Made by a program: the position numbers and the translations under genes
Shown: positions 50,679-58,234 of the stretch, piece after piece
How positions within the stretch are numbered: the first letter of the stretch is position 1
How the letters are laid out: each line of letters begins with the position of its first letter
The notes under the pieces: model-generated
What the model saw: only the letters and a program-made list of their open reading frames with translations
What the model was told of the DNA's origin: nothing
Database searches by the model: none
DNA from: JAGPUQ01 sp049325095
GTDB lineage: Bacteria; Pseudomonadota; Gammaproteobacteria; Pseudomonadales; Porticoccaceae
Length of the DNA: 64,000 nt
Reading direction: 5' to 3'
Assembly (NCBI GenBank): GCA_049325095.1
Contig: JBMOPO010000018.1
Location: 1 to 64,000, forward strand

Positions 50679-53099
50679 TCAGCCGGCGGTGGCCGGCCGG
50701 AAAAACGCTTCATCCATGCGCTTCTGCGCGCGCCACTGCGGGTCTTCCCGATAACTTGCGTGCCAGCGCCGCTCGGCCTCGGTCACCGGTTCGTCGCGGC
50801 TGATGCGGGCATCGAGCGCCAGCCAGCGCTCATAGCGGTCGCGCGCGGTCTCCTCGGGTGGCGCACTGGCGCTCAGCGCCTGATGCGCCGCCAGCCGCAA
50901 TTGGGCGCTGGCGTTGTCGCGCCGCAGGTCCTGGCCGGGGATGTCCAGCTCCCGGCGGCCGGCGACGGCGCGCGCAGCCTGGTCGAGTGCCGGGGTGCTG
51001 ACGTATTCGGCGCGCTGCGGCAGGCTCGCGAGGTTGGCAACCTGCTCGGCGCGGTGCTGCAGCACGGTCTCGGCGATGTTGATCTGGAGGTGCTTGGTGC
51101 GTTCGCGGAATTCCGCCCGCTGCTCGGCCATCAGCCGCAGCTGGCGCGATTTGATGGCGGCAGCGGCCTCTTTGCGATCGATGCCCATGACATCCGGGTC
51201 TTCGGCCCAGCAGATGAACGCGCGATCGTGGTAGACGGCGAGCCGGCCGATGTCCTGTTCGTCGTGGCGCAGCCAGACTTCCTCGCCGATGAGGTCGAAC
51301 AGGGCGCCTTCGCGATCGAAGTAATGCCGGCAGGCGAACTTGATGCCTTTCTTGCCCACGGTGCGGGTGCCGGCGACGGGGGCGAGCAGCCCGTCCAGGG
51401 CGTGAACCTCGCGAATGCGGCGCACCGGCGCGGTCCAGGCGTTGGCCACCTGCCAGGGCGTCTGTCCGGCGAGCCCGCCATGCGGATTGTGGGCGTAGAG
51501 TGCGTCGGCCCACTGATCCAGCACCTGCTGGAGCTGCTCGGCAGTGAGCTCGGCCTCGACCACGTCGCCCCGGGTCATCACGCGCTGCGCAAAGGACTTC
51601 CGCGCCCGGATCCGTTCCCGCTCGGCCACGTTGTGGCCGATGAAGCCCGCCAACTGCTCCAGGATGCCGTGGCTCATGGTGCGGAAGGCGCGCTCGATGG
51701 TGCCCTTCTGCTCCGAGGCGAACGGCAGGCAGACCTCGTGCCGGATCTCCAGGTCGCGCAGCAGTGTGGCGACGTCGGTGGACACATAGTCAGAGCCGTT
51801 ATCCGTGCGAATCCGGTCCGGCAGGCCCCAGTCGAGAATGGCGCGCCGCAAGACCTGCTTCACAGCGGCGGCGGTGCTGGTCTTGCTCACGAACAGCTTG
51901 AGCCGGCGGCTGTAGACGTCGATGCAGCCCACCACGGTGTGGCGGCCATCCTTGAGCATCCAGTCGCCCGGGGTGCTGTCCAGCTCCCACAGGGCATTGA
52001 GGTGGGTCGCCGCTTCGGTCTGCGATCCCGGCGCCGGCAGGTAGACGTTTTTCCACTGGTCGGGGTGGGTCAGCTGCGCCCACAGCGAGGCGTTTTCGGT
52101 CTTGAACGCCGCCATGTAGCGGTTGAGCGTGCGCTCGGGGATATCGATGCCAAGCGGCCCGGCGCGCAGGTATTCGCGCAGCCACCGCGCGCCGATGTGC
52201 GGGTGCTTGACCATGGCCGCGAGCACGGTGGATTCCAGCTCCGGGTCGGCAGTGATCCGATTGCGGCCCTTGCGGTTGCCATAACCGTCGACGAGCCCCC
52301 AGATCCCGGCCTCGCGCAGCCTCGCCTCCCACCCTTCGATGGTGCGCTCGGATACCCGGATCTGCCCGTTGGCGCCGCGTGGCAGGTATGCCGCGACATC
52401 GTCGGGCATATCCATGGCCCGCGGCGTGCCGAGCTGCGCCGAGATCGCGGTGCGCGCCTGATCCCGAAAGCCGCCGTGGCGTGCCAGGTACAGGTCGCAC
52501 TGGTAGATCACCCACTGGCGCGCTTGCGCCCGCAGCCGCTTGGGATCGCGCTCGCCCAGGGCGTTGAAGCGCTGCTTGCCATCGCGGATGCGCTCGATCT
52601 GCGCGCGCCGCGCCCGGTCAACCTCGGCCTCCAGCCGTTGCCTAGCCGCGACCTGCGCCGCCTCCCGGGACTCGCCCTCGATGCGCGCGATGGATGCGCC
52701 CGCTGCCCGCAGCCGTTCAGCCGCCGCCAGCTTTTGTTGCACTTGAGCCGGCAGGTTGGCGCGGCGATAGAGCTTTGCGGTCTGTCCGCTGGCCGTTGGT
52801 GCGGTGGTGTAGGGCCATCTGCCAGCAGCAGCAGCCCTATCGAGCGCTTGCCGGCTGACGCCGAGCAGCGCTGACAGGTCTTTCAGGGAGTACAGATCGC
52901 GCCCGGCTCCGGCCGCATCGGAGAGCCCGCCCGCACTGGCCGAGGCCAGATCGCCGCCGCTCACAGCGAGGGGTAGGGCGCGGGCAGCCGGCATGACGGT
53001 ATAGGGCGGTACCGCCCGGGCGGGCTCTCCGGTGAGGCCGGGATCGCGCCCGGCGAGACAGCTCCACGGGCGTCCTCCCTGGGCCGAAAGGTTGGTCAT
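50679..53099 (-). CDS. MuA-type DDE transposase
   Basis: 806-aa transposase. N-terminal MuA-like helix-turn-helix (YSLKDLSALLGVSRQALDRAAAAGRWPYT), end-binding helical domains (about 130-330) and an RNase H-like core with the catalytic triad in LWELDSTPGDW (about 373), IRTDNGSDY (about 430) and FASEQKGTIERAF (about 462). The C-terminal beta-barrel (VGKKGIKFACRHYF, VWLRHDEQDIGRLAVYHDRAF) and an Arg/Ala-rich helical tail that should contact MuB complete the family plan. Longer than Mu A (663 aa) at both ends. Its start overlaps the small HTH gene by 4 bp. Confidence 0.95.
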   Translation of the reverse strand: MTNLSAQGGRPWSCLAGRDPGLTGEPARAVPPYTVMPAARALPLAVSGGDLASASAGGLSDAAGAGRDLYSLKDLSALLGVSRQALDRAAAAGRWPYTTAPTASGQTAKLYRRANLPAQVQQKLAAAERLRAAGASIARIEGESREAAQVAARQRLEAEVDRARRAQIERIRDGKQRFNALGERDPKRLRAQARQWVIYQCDLYLARHGGFRDQARTAISAQLGTPRAMDMPDDVAAYLPRGANGQIRVSERTIEGWEARLREAGIWGLVDGYGNRKGRNRITADPELESTVLAAMVKHPHIGARWLREYLRAGPLGIDIPERTLNRYMAAFKTENASLWAQLTHPDQWKNVYLPAPGSQTEAATHLNALWELDSTPGDWMLKDGRHTVVGCIDVYSRRLKLFVSKTSTAAAVKQVLRRAILDWGLPDRIRTDNGSDYVSTDVATLLRDLEIRHEVCLPFASEQKGTIERAFRTMSHGILEQLAGFIGHNVAERERIRARKSFAQRVMTRGDVVEAELTAEQLQQVLDQWADALYAHNPHGGLAGQTPWQVANAWTAPVRRIREVHALDGLLAPVAGTRTVGKKGIKFACRHYFDREGALFDLIGEEVWLRHDEQDIGRLAVYHDRAFICWAEDPDVMGIDRKEAAAAIKSRQLRLMAEQRAEFRERTKHLQINIAETVLQHRAEQVANLASLPQRAEYVSTPALDQAARAVAGRRELDIPGQDLRRDNASAQLRLAAHQALSASAPPEETARDRYERWLALDARISRDEPVTEAERRWHASYREDPQWRAQKRMDEAFFRPATAG

Positions 53100-53302
53100 T
53101 CGACAACCCCTTCCTTCATGCCAAGCAGCACGGCAGCACGATGAGCACTGCCGCGGCGCCCTTTGATCCGCCCGCGCAGCAGCTCATAGACGATGCGCTG
53201 GGAAACGCCGATTTCCCTGGCCACTTGAGGCACAGACTTCCCACGCCTCAGCAAATCCTGCTTGACCTGCTCTGCTGTCCTGACTCTGGTCATGGCACCC
53301 AT
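53096..53302 (-). CDS. Small helix-turn-helix DNA-binding protein (Ner-like position)
   Basis: 68-aa basic protein: EQVKQDLLRRGKSVPQVAREIGVSQRIVYELLRGRIKGRRGSAHRAAVLLG, a helix-turn-helix of the type found directly upstream of transposases in transposable phages. Mu Ner, in the same place, represses the early and repressor promoters. It is the first gene after the early promoter. Starts at 53302 or at a second ATG at 53293 are both possible. Confidence 0.8.
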   Translation of the reverse strand: MGAMTRVRTAEQVKQDLLRRGKSVPQVAREIGVSQRIVYELLRGRIKGRRGSAHRAAVLLGMKEGVVE

Positions 53303-53331
53303 CCGCGCCTAATCTGTGCGTGTTGATGGAC

Positions 53332-53360
53332 ATTAGATGCGTATCTGCATCCACCGTCAA
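53332..53360 (-). promoter_or_regulatory. Early promoter with operator in the spacer
   Basis: On the minus strand TTGACG (53360-53355) and TCTAAT (53337-53332) are 17 bp apart. The inverted repeat GATGC-GTATCT-GCATC (53336-53351) fills the spacer, an ideal place for a repressor. Transcription would start near 53325 and read the HTH gene, A and B. Confidence 0.7.
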
Positions 53361-53412
53361 GGGGCAAGGATGCTCATTCGCACCCAATTTCTTCCGGTTT
53401 TAGGGCCAAGAG

Positions 53413-53841
53413 ATGGAAGCAACGATCGGCTTAAGGCTTAAAACATGGCGCCTGGAGCTCGGCTTGACTCAAGAAAAATTCGCCGAGCGCTTGGGGATGC
53501 ACATAGGAGTCTTGAAGAAGTACGAGCAGGGTGTGAACACCCCTGGAGGCGAGGTGCTCGCCGCCATCGCCAGGACCGGATGCAACATGACATGGCTGCT
53601 GACCGGCGAGGGGAAAATGCTGCCCTCGTCGCCTGATGCACCCGCTGATTCACGCCCAAACGAACCTGAACGTCAGCCCAGATGGCGCCAGATCATTGAG
53701 CTGGTGGAGGGAATTGAAGAGGTCCAGACGCGCGAGACCTTCCTGCAGGAGATCTTCTCTCGCGCTCGTGACAAAGCGGAAATAGCGCAGCTGCACCGGG
53801 CCGTTCGCGAGCTTCGCGCAGCCTACGACAAAGGGCACTGA
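53413..53841 (+). CDS. Phage repressor, CI-like XRE family
   Basis: 142-aa protein, divergent from the early operon. The helix-turn-helix is GLRLKTWRLELGLTQEKFAERLGMHIGVLKKYEQGVNTPGGEVLAAIARTG (about 6-57), followed by NMTWLLTGEGKM, a phrase typical of phage CI-like proteins. The C-terminal part is helical (IELVEGIEEVQTRETFLQEIF) without a LexA-type Ser-Lys protease domain, so release would not be by self-cleavage. It occupies the place of Mu c and is the best candidate for binding the palindrome in the early promoter. Confidence 0.85.
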   Translation: MEATIGLRLKTWRLELGLTQEKFAERLGMHIGVLKKYEQGVNTPGGEVLAAIARTGCNMTWLLTGEGKMLPSSPDAPADSRPNEPERQPRWRQIIELVEGIEEVQTRETFLQEIFSRARDKAEIAQLHRAVRELRAAYDKGH

Positions 53842-54257
53842 CCTCTCCCGTGTTGCCGCTTTTGGCCGCTGGAAGTGCCCGCCCCTGATATATCAATTCA
53901 GATATATCGCAGGGGGGTTTTCCCCTGATGGTGACCCCTGGCCACCACGCGAAGCGCCCCTTCCCGGCCTGGCCGTCGCTTGCTCCGAGGGTGTTTAGGC
54001 GCCGCCATGTTGCACCTTTCCATGTTGCACCTTGGGTTTTTCGCGGTTCTCGACGCTATCCTGTAACCGCATGATTTATAAATGTTTGTTGGTTGCACCT
54101 TGGCATCAGCTGTCTGCCGATGTTGCACCTTTTTTTGATCATTTTTTGATCAAAAGGTGCAACCGCCGATTTCGGCATTTCCTCCGATTCTCCTTTGAAA
54201 TCAACACGATGCTATCTTTACTCCCAGTTTCTCTCTAGCTTCCAACTCGGCGTTTTT
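53842..54257. other. AT-rich left-end region with GTTGCACCTT motif array
   Basis: No credible gene. The decamer GTTGCACCTT occurs at 54009, 54024, 54092 and 54122 and inverted at 54154-54163. The last two form a hairpin with inner arms TTTTGATCA/TGATCAAAA. Two GATATATC palindromes lie near 53887-53906, and CAGGGG/CCCCTG forms a hairpin after the repressor gene. GC is much lower than in the rest of the phage. Confidence 0.65.
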
Positions 54258-54399
54258 CTCGGCAACCATGTGTCTTCAGTGTCCGGCATTGTTCGGCCCG
54301 TAATCGAGCGCTAACCCCCTGATAATTATCGTTTTATCCCTCGAAATCCCGCTTGTTCCCACCTAATCCCCAAACCCGTGAACCATGTGTCTCGTTACA
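54258..54399 (-). promoter_or_regulatory. Left-end transposase-binding sites (two) and terminus
   Basis: Inverted copies of the right-end motif lie at 54375-54389 (CCCGTGAACCATGTG on the plus strand) and 54258-54272, 117 bp apart. The outer one is 10 nt from the terminal ACA at 54397-54399, matching the spacing at the other end. Confidence 0.8.
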
Positions 54400-54404
54400 T
54401 CCCC
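54400..54404. repeat. Target-site duplication, copy at the prophage left end
   Basis: TCCCC follows the terminal ACA directly and matches the copy at 20211-20215. Confidence 0.9.
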
Positions 54405-54446
54405 GGGTCTGCGCAGCCGCCGGCCGGCGACATCGCGGCGCCGGGG

Positions 54447-55103
54447 TCAGCACGCCCCCGGCCGCGACGGTTGGGCCGGGGCTCCCGGGCCGCCAGCAGG
54501 CGATTGGGTGAGGAAGACGGCGACCGCCCGCGCCACCGCCCGGGTCCGCTGTGCGGCATCCGCCACCCCGACCCCGAGCAACGCGCGCAGGTGCAGATCC
54601 GCGCGCACCAGGCTCAGAAACTCCCGCGCCAGGGATTCCGGCGATACCTCGGCGCTTCCCCAGCCGCGGCCGCGCAGGTGGTCGGCCAGCCGCCGTGTCA
54701 CCCGGCCGGGGCCCTGATCGAAAAACACCCGGCCCAGGTCTGGGAAGCGCGCGCCCTCGCCCATCACCATGCGATACAGCGCGAGGCTCTGGGGTTCGAG
54801 CAGCACATCGAGATAGGTGCGGCCGAAGTCGGCCAGCGTCGCGGCCAGGCCGCCCGCCGGGTGGACCTCCCGGCGGTCGATGGGCGCGATCATCTGCTCC
54901 ACCAGGGTCTGGATGATGGCGGCGAACAGCTCGGCCTTGGAGGGGAAGTACCGGTACAGCGTGGCCTTCGAGCCGCCGGCCCGCTGCACGATGCGGTCGA
55001 TGCTCGCGCCCGCGTAACCCTCCTCCGTGAACACCGCGATCGCCGCGTCGAGGATGCGTGCGCGGCGCCTGTCGCCGCGTCCGGACACCGCTGCCTGCAC
55101 CAT
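54447..55103 (-). CDS. TetR/AcrR family regulator, likely repressor of the efflux pair
   Basis: 218-aa protein. The N-terminal TetR helix-turn-helix is RARILDAAIAVFTEEGYAGASIDRIVQRAGGSKATLYRYFPSKAELFAAII (about 15-65). The ligand domain is helical (TLADFGRTYLDVLLEPQSLALYRMVM). It is divergent from the emrA/emrB-type genes, with a 17-bp palindrome in between that it probably binds. The prophage inserted 43 bp beyond its stop. Confidence 0.88.
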   Translation of the reverse strand: MVQAAVSGRGDRRRARILDAAIAVFTEEGYAGASIDRIVQRAGGSKATLYRYFPSKAELFAAIIQTLVEQMIAPIDRREVHPAGGLAATLADFGRTYLDVLLEPQSLALYRMVMGEGARFPDLGRVFFDQGPGRVTRRLADHLRGRGWGSAEVSPESLAREFLSLVRADLHLRALLGVGVADAAQRTRAVARAVAVFLTQSPAGGPGAPAQPSRPGAC

Positions 55104-55180
55104 GTCCCGCTCCAGTCGCCGCGGATGCCGTCCGGCCTGTCCGCGCGGTCACCCGGGGCGCTTGTCGCCCGCCGATCTGG

Positions 55181-55197
55181 TACTGTACCGTACAGTA
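55181..55197. promoter_or_regulatory. Palindromic operator between tetR and emrA
   Basis: TACTGTACCGTACAGTA is a perfect palindrome around a central C, 78 bp from the tetR start and 14 bp before the octanucleotide array. Its place and symmetry suit a TetR dimer. Confidence 0.7.
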
Positions 55198-55210
55198 TCA
55201 TGCCGGCGCC

Positions 55211-55314
55211 GGCAATCCGGCAATCCGGCAATCCGGCAATCCGGCAATCCGGCAATCCGGCAATCCGGCAATCCGGCAATCCGGCAATCCGGCAATCCGG
55301 CAATCCGGCAATCC
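55211..55314. repeat. 13 tandem copies of the octanucleotide GGCAATCC
   Basis: Thirteen perfect 8-bp units without interruption lie between the operator and the emrA start codon (55393). The purity indicates recent expansion; slippage would change the promoter-to-gene distance or leader length in 8-bp steps. Confidence 0.95.
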
Positions 55315-55392
55315 GGCGCGCCGCCGACGGCCACCCGGCGGCCGGGGCGCGGACCCACCGGCGACCATTCCAATAACCGCACGGGCATCGAG

Positions 55393-56460
55393 ATGAAACG
55401 CAGACTGATCATGGCGATCGCGGCGATCGGCGCGCTGGCGGCGATCCTCGGCGCGGCCGGTCACTGGTGGTTCGAGGCACGCCACTGGGAGAGTACCGAC
55501 AACGCCTATCTGACCGCCAACATCACCGCGGTGAGCGCCCGGGTGCCCGGGCCGGTAGCGGTGGTGAAGGTGCGCGAGAATCAGCCGGTCGCCGCCGGTG
55601 ATCTGCTGTTTGCGCTGGATCCGGCCCCCTACCTCGCGCGCCGCGACCGCGCCCGGGCCCAGGTCGCGCAGCGGTCTGCGGAGCTGGCCCATCTGCAGAC
55701 GCGCCTCGCCCACCATCGGGCCACCATCGGCGCGGCGGAGGCCGAAGTCCGCACCGCCGAGGCGCAACTGGCCCGTGCCCGGCTGGATCTCCAGCGCGCC
55801 GAAACCCTGCAGGCCAAGGGTTTCACCGACCGCCAGCGCTACGACCACGCCCGCACCGATGTGCTCAGTGCGGAGGCCGAACTCGGCCGCACCAGGGCCA
55901 ATCTGGCGGCGGCGCGCGCCAAGCTGCAGGTGCTCGCCGACGAGACCGCCGAACTGCACGCCAATCTGGAGCTCGCGCAGGCCGAGTTGCGGCTCGCCGA
56001 GATCGACCTGTACCTCACCGAAGTGCGCGCGCCGGCCCCCGGCGTGGTCGGCAACAAGAACATCGAGGTCGGCGAATATGTCAGCGCCGGCGTCCGCAAG
56101 CTGGCGCTGGTGGATCTCAGCGACGTCTGGGTGACCGCGAATTTCAAGGAGACGCAGCTTACCCAGGTGTTTCCGGGACAGCGCGCGGTGGTGGAGGTCG
56201 ACGCCTTTCCCGGCGCGCGGCTGTCCGGCGTGGTCGAAAGCCTCTCACCCGCCAGCGGCGCCGAATTCAGCCTGCTGCCACCGGACAACGCCACCGGCAA
56301 TTTCACCAAGATCGTGCAGCGGGTACCGGTCAAGATCATTCTCGATCGGGGGCAGCCGCTGCTCGACCGCCTGCGCCCCGGGATGTCGGTGATCGCCAGC
56401 ATCGACACCCGGACCACGGCCGGGGACGGCGAGCGCCTGGCCGAGGGTGCCGCACCCTGA
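55393..56460 (+). CDS. emrA: EmrA-type HlyD family efflux adaptor
   Basis: 355-aa periplasmic membrane-fusion protein. One N-terminal membrane helix (LIMAIAAIGALAAILGAAGHWWF) is followed by ESTDNAYLTANITAVSARVPGPV, the usual EmrA start of the lipoyl domain, a long coiled-coil hairpin (about 95-200) and the returning DLYLTEVRAPAPGVVGNKNIEVGEYVSAG half. It links an inner-membrane pump to an outer-membrane channel; the pump is the next gene. I chose ATG 55393 because the membrane anchor follows it; upstream the frame runs through the repeat array and is not believable as protein. Confidence 0.9.
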   Translation: MKRRLIMAIAAIGALAAILGAAGHWWFEARHWESTDNAYLTANITAVSARVPGPVAVVKVRENQPVAAGDLLFALDPAPYLARRDRARAQVAQRSAELAHLQTRLAHHRATIGAAEAEVRTAEAQLARARLDLQRAETLQAKGFTDRQRYDHARTDVLSAEAELGRTRANLAAARAKLQVLADETAELHANLELAQAELRLAEIDLYLTEVRAPAPGVVGNKNIEVGEYVSAGVRKLALVDLSDVWVTANFKETQLTQVFPGQRAVVEVDAFPGARLSGVVESLSPASGAEFSLLPPDNATGNFTKIVQRVPVKIILDRGQPLLDRLRPGMSVIASIDTRTTAGDGERLAEGAAP

Positions 56461-56546
56461 ACCCCGCCCCACTCCGAGGATCCTTGACGTGAATCTCGCG
56501 CAGCGAGATGCCGACCTACCCTCACCCGCGCAGCGGGAGCGGGGGG

Positions 56547-56568
56547 ACCGTCCGCGGATGCGGACGGT
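56547..56568. other. Hairpin between emrA and emrB
   Basis: ACCGTCCGC and GCGGACGGT form a perfect 9-bp stem with loop GGAT in the 165-bp gap. The surrounding CCCTCACCCGCG...GGGAGAGGGG resembles the G/C-tract intergenic repeats common in proteobacteria. Confidence 0.6.
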
Positions 56569-56625
56569 GGGAGAGGGGAACGGCCATGCCGCAGGAGATT
56601 CATTCTCTAGGGTGCTGGGTCCGGT

Positions 56626-58224
56626 ATGGCCGTCAGCATGAGCGACGCGACAGCGGCTCGGGCGATGCCCGCCACGGCCCCCGATCGGGTTCCCGCGAGC
56701 ACCTGGATCACGGTATTCGGGGGCGTGCTGGGCGCCTTCATCGCGGTGCTCAACATCCACATCACCAACGCCTCGCTCAAGGACATCCAGGGCGCGCTGG
56801 GCGCGACCCTCGAAGAAGGCTCGTTCATCTCCACGGCCTACCTGACCGCGGAAATCGTGGTCATCCCCATCACCGGCTGGCTGACCCAGGTGTTCGGCCT
56901 GCGCCGCTACATCCTCGCCAACACCGCCCTGTTCATGGGCTTCACCACCCTGTGCGCGATGGCCTGGAACCTGGAATCCATGCTGGTGTTCCGCGCCCTG
57001 GCGGGCCTCACCGGGGGCACCCTGATCCCGCTGTCCTTCGCCATCATCCTGACCCTGCTGCCGCCGGCCAAGCAGGCGCTGGGCATGGGGATGTTCGCGC
57101 TGACCGCCACCCAGGCGCCCACCATCGGGCCCACGCTGGGCGGCTATCTGTCCGAGAACTTCGGCTGGGAAACCATCTTTTACCTCCAGTTGATTCCCAC
57201 CAGCATCATGTTCTTGCTGCTGTGGCGCGGCCTGCAACCCGCAGCGACCAGGTTGGAACTGCTGAAAAAGGGCGACTGGTGGGGCATCGCCACCATGGCC
57301 ATCGGCCTGGGCGCGCTGGAGATCGTGCTCGAAGAAGGCAACCGCAAGGACTGGCTGGAATCCGATTTCATCCTGCGCGGTGCCTGGCTGGCCGGCATCA
57401 GCCTGTTGCTGTGCATCCTCATCGAGCTGCGCCGCAAGGATCCCTTCATCAACCTGCGCCTGCTGGCGCGCCGCAACTTCGGGCTGGCCAACATCGTCAA
57501 CATCGTGCTGGGGCTCGGCCTCTACGGCTCGGTGTTCATCATGCCGTTCTACCTGACCCAGGTGCACGGCTACAACGCCATGCAGATCGGCCAGGTGATG
57601 ATGTGGATCGGCCTGCCGCAACTGCTGGTGGTGCCGGTCGTGCTGCGCCTGATGCAGCGGGTGGACCTGCGCATCCTGCTTGCCATCGGCGCCGGGGTGT
57701 TCGGCCTCAGCTGCCTGATGAACATCCACATGACCGCCGACTATGCCTACGACCACATCGTGCTGCCCCACGTGATCCGCGGCCTGGGCATGCCCTTCAT
57801 CATGATTCCGCTGTCGGTGATCGGCACGGCCGGCATCGAACCCCAGCAGGTGGGTTCGGCCTCGGGGCTGTTCAACGTGATGCGCAACCTGGGCGGCTCC
57901 GTGGGCATCGCCCTGCTGGCCACCTTCGTCTCGGTGCGCGAGCATTTCCACTCCAACCACATTCTCGACGCCGTCTCGCTCTACGCTCCCGAGACCCAGG
58001 AGCGGCTGCAGGCCATGACCGCCTACTTCACCGGCCTCGGCGCCGATCCCGAGCTGGCGCAGCTGCGCGCCCTGACCGCCATCGCCGCGATCGCCCGGCG
58101 CGACAGCTACGTGATGGCGTTCAATGACGCCTTCTTCGTGATCGGTGCGGCCTTCATGCTCAGCCTGATGATCATCCCGCTGCTGAAGAAGGTGCCGCCG
58201 GCGGGTGCCGGGCACGGCGAGTGA
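56626..58224 (+). CDS. emrB: EmrB-type MFS multidrug transporter (DHA2 family)
   Basis: 532-aa inner-membrane proton-driven drug exporter with 14 predicted helices. DHA2 signatures: AFIAVLNIHITNASLKDIQGALGATLEEGSFISTAYL, a motif A-like GWLTQVFGLRRY and the motif C-like GPTLGGYLSENFGWETIFY. The pump should form a complex with the adaptor encoded upstream. D/N changes in the first helix (N-I-H-I-T-N in place of the more usual D-x-T-I-V-N) are typical of the EmrB branch. The first ATG is used; a second at 56638 is possible. Confidence 0.9.
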   Translation: MAVSMSDATAARAMPATAPDRVPASTWITVFGGVLGAFIAVLNIHITNASLKDIQGALGATLEEGSFISTAYLTAEIVVIPITGWLTQVFGLRRYILANTALFMGFTTLCAMAWNLESMLVFRALAGLTGGTLIPLSFAIILTLLPPAKQALGMGMFALTATQAPTIGPTLGGYLSENFGWETIFYLQLIPTSIMFLLLWRGLQPAATRLELLKKGDWWGIATMAIGLGALEIVLEEGNRKDWLESDFILRGAWLAGISLLLCILIELRRKDPFINLRLLARRNFGLANIVNIVLGLGLYGSVFIMPFYLTQVHGYNAMQIGQVMMWIGLPQLLVVPVVLRLMQRVDLRILLAIGAGVFGLSCLMNIHMTADYAYDHIVLPHVIRGLGMPFIMIPLSVIGTAGIEPQQVGSASGLFNVMRNLGGSVGIALLATFVSVREHFHSNHILDAVSLYAPETQERLQAMTAYFTGLGADPELAQLRALTAIAAIARRDSYVMAFNDAFFVIGAAFMLSLMIIPLLKKVPPAGAGHGE

Positions 58225-58234
58225 CCTTCGAGGT

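Larger units (their letters stand above)
20216..54399 (-). mobile_element. Mu-like transposable prophage with siphovirus-type tail genes, 34,184 bp
   Basis: Boundaries are set by terminal TGT/ACA ends, matching CACATGGTT-type sites 10 nt inside each end, and flanking TCCCC duplications. It carries MuA- and MuB-type transposition genes, a repressor at the Mu-left end (high coordinates), Mor, terminase and Mu-type head genes. These are followed by a tail module of siphovirus type (tail tube, G/GT, tape measure, J-like). All essential modules appear intact and no gene is visibly broken, so it may be inducible. It was inserted between tRNA-Leu(CAG) and the 3' end of a tetR gene without disrupting either. 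Confidence 0.95.

Noticed and set aside
54032..54238. 68-codon plus-strand frame in the left-end region
   Set aside because: Overlaps the motif array, has no ribosome-binding site, and its composition is not protein-like.
55211..55314. Octanucleotide array as a CRISPR
   Set aside because: Units are 8 bp and contiguous with no spacers.
55027..55392. Long N-terminal extension of EmrA through the octanucleotide array
   Set aside because: Would place about 120 residues including a GNPAIRQS repeat before the membrane anchor and would overlap tetR; the family N-terminus starts at 55393.
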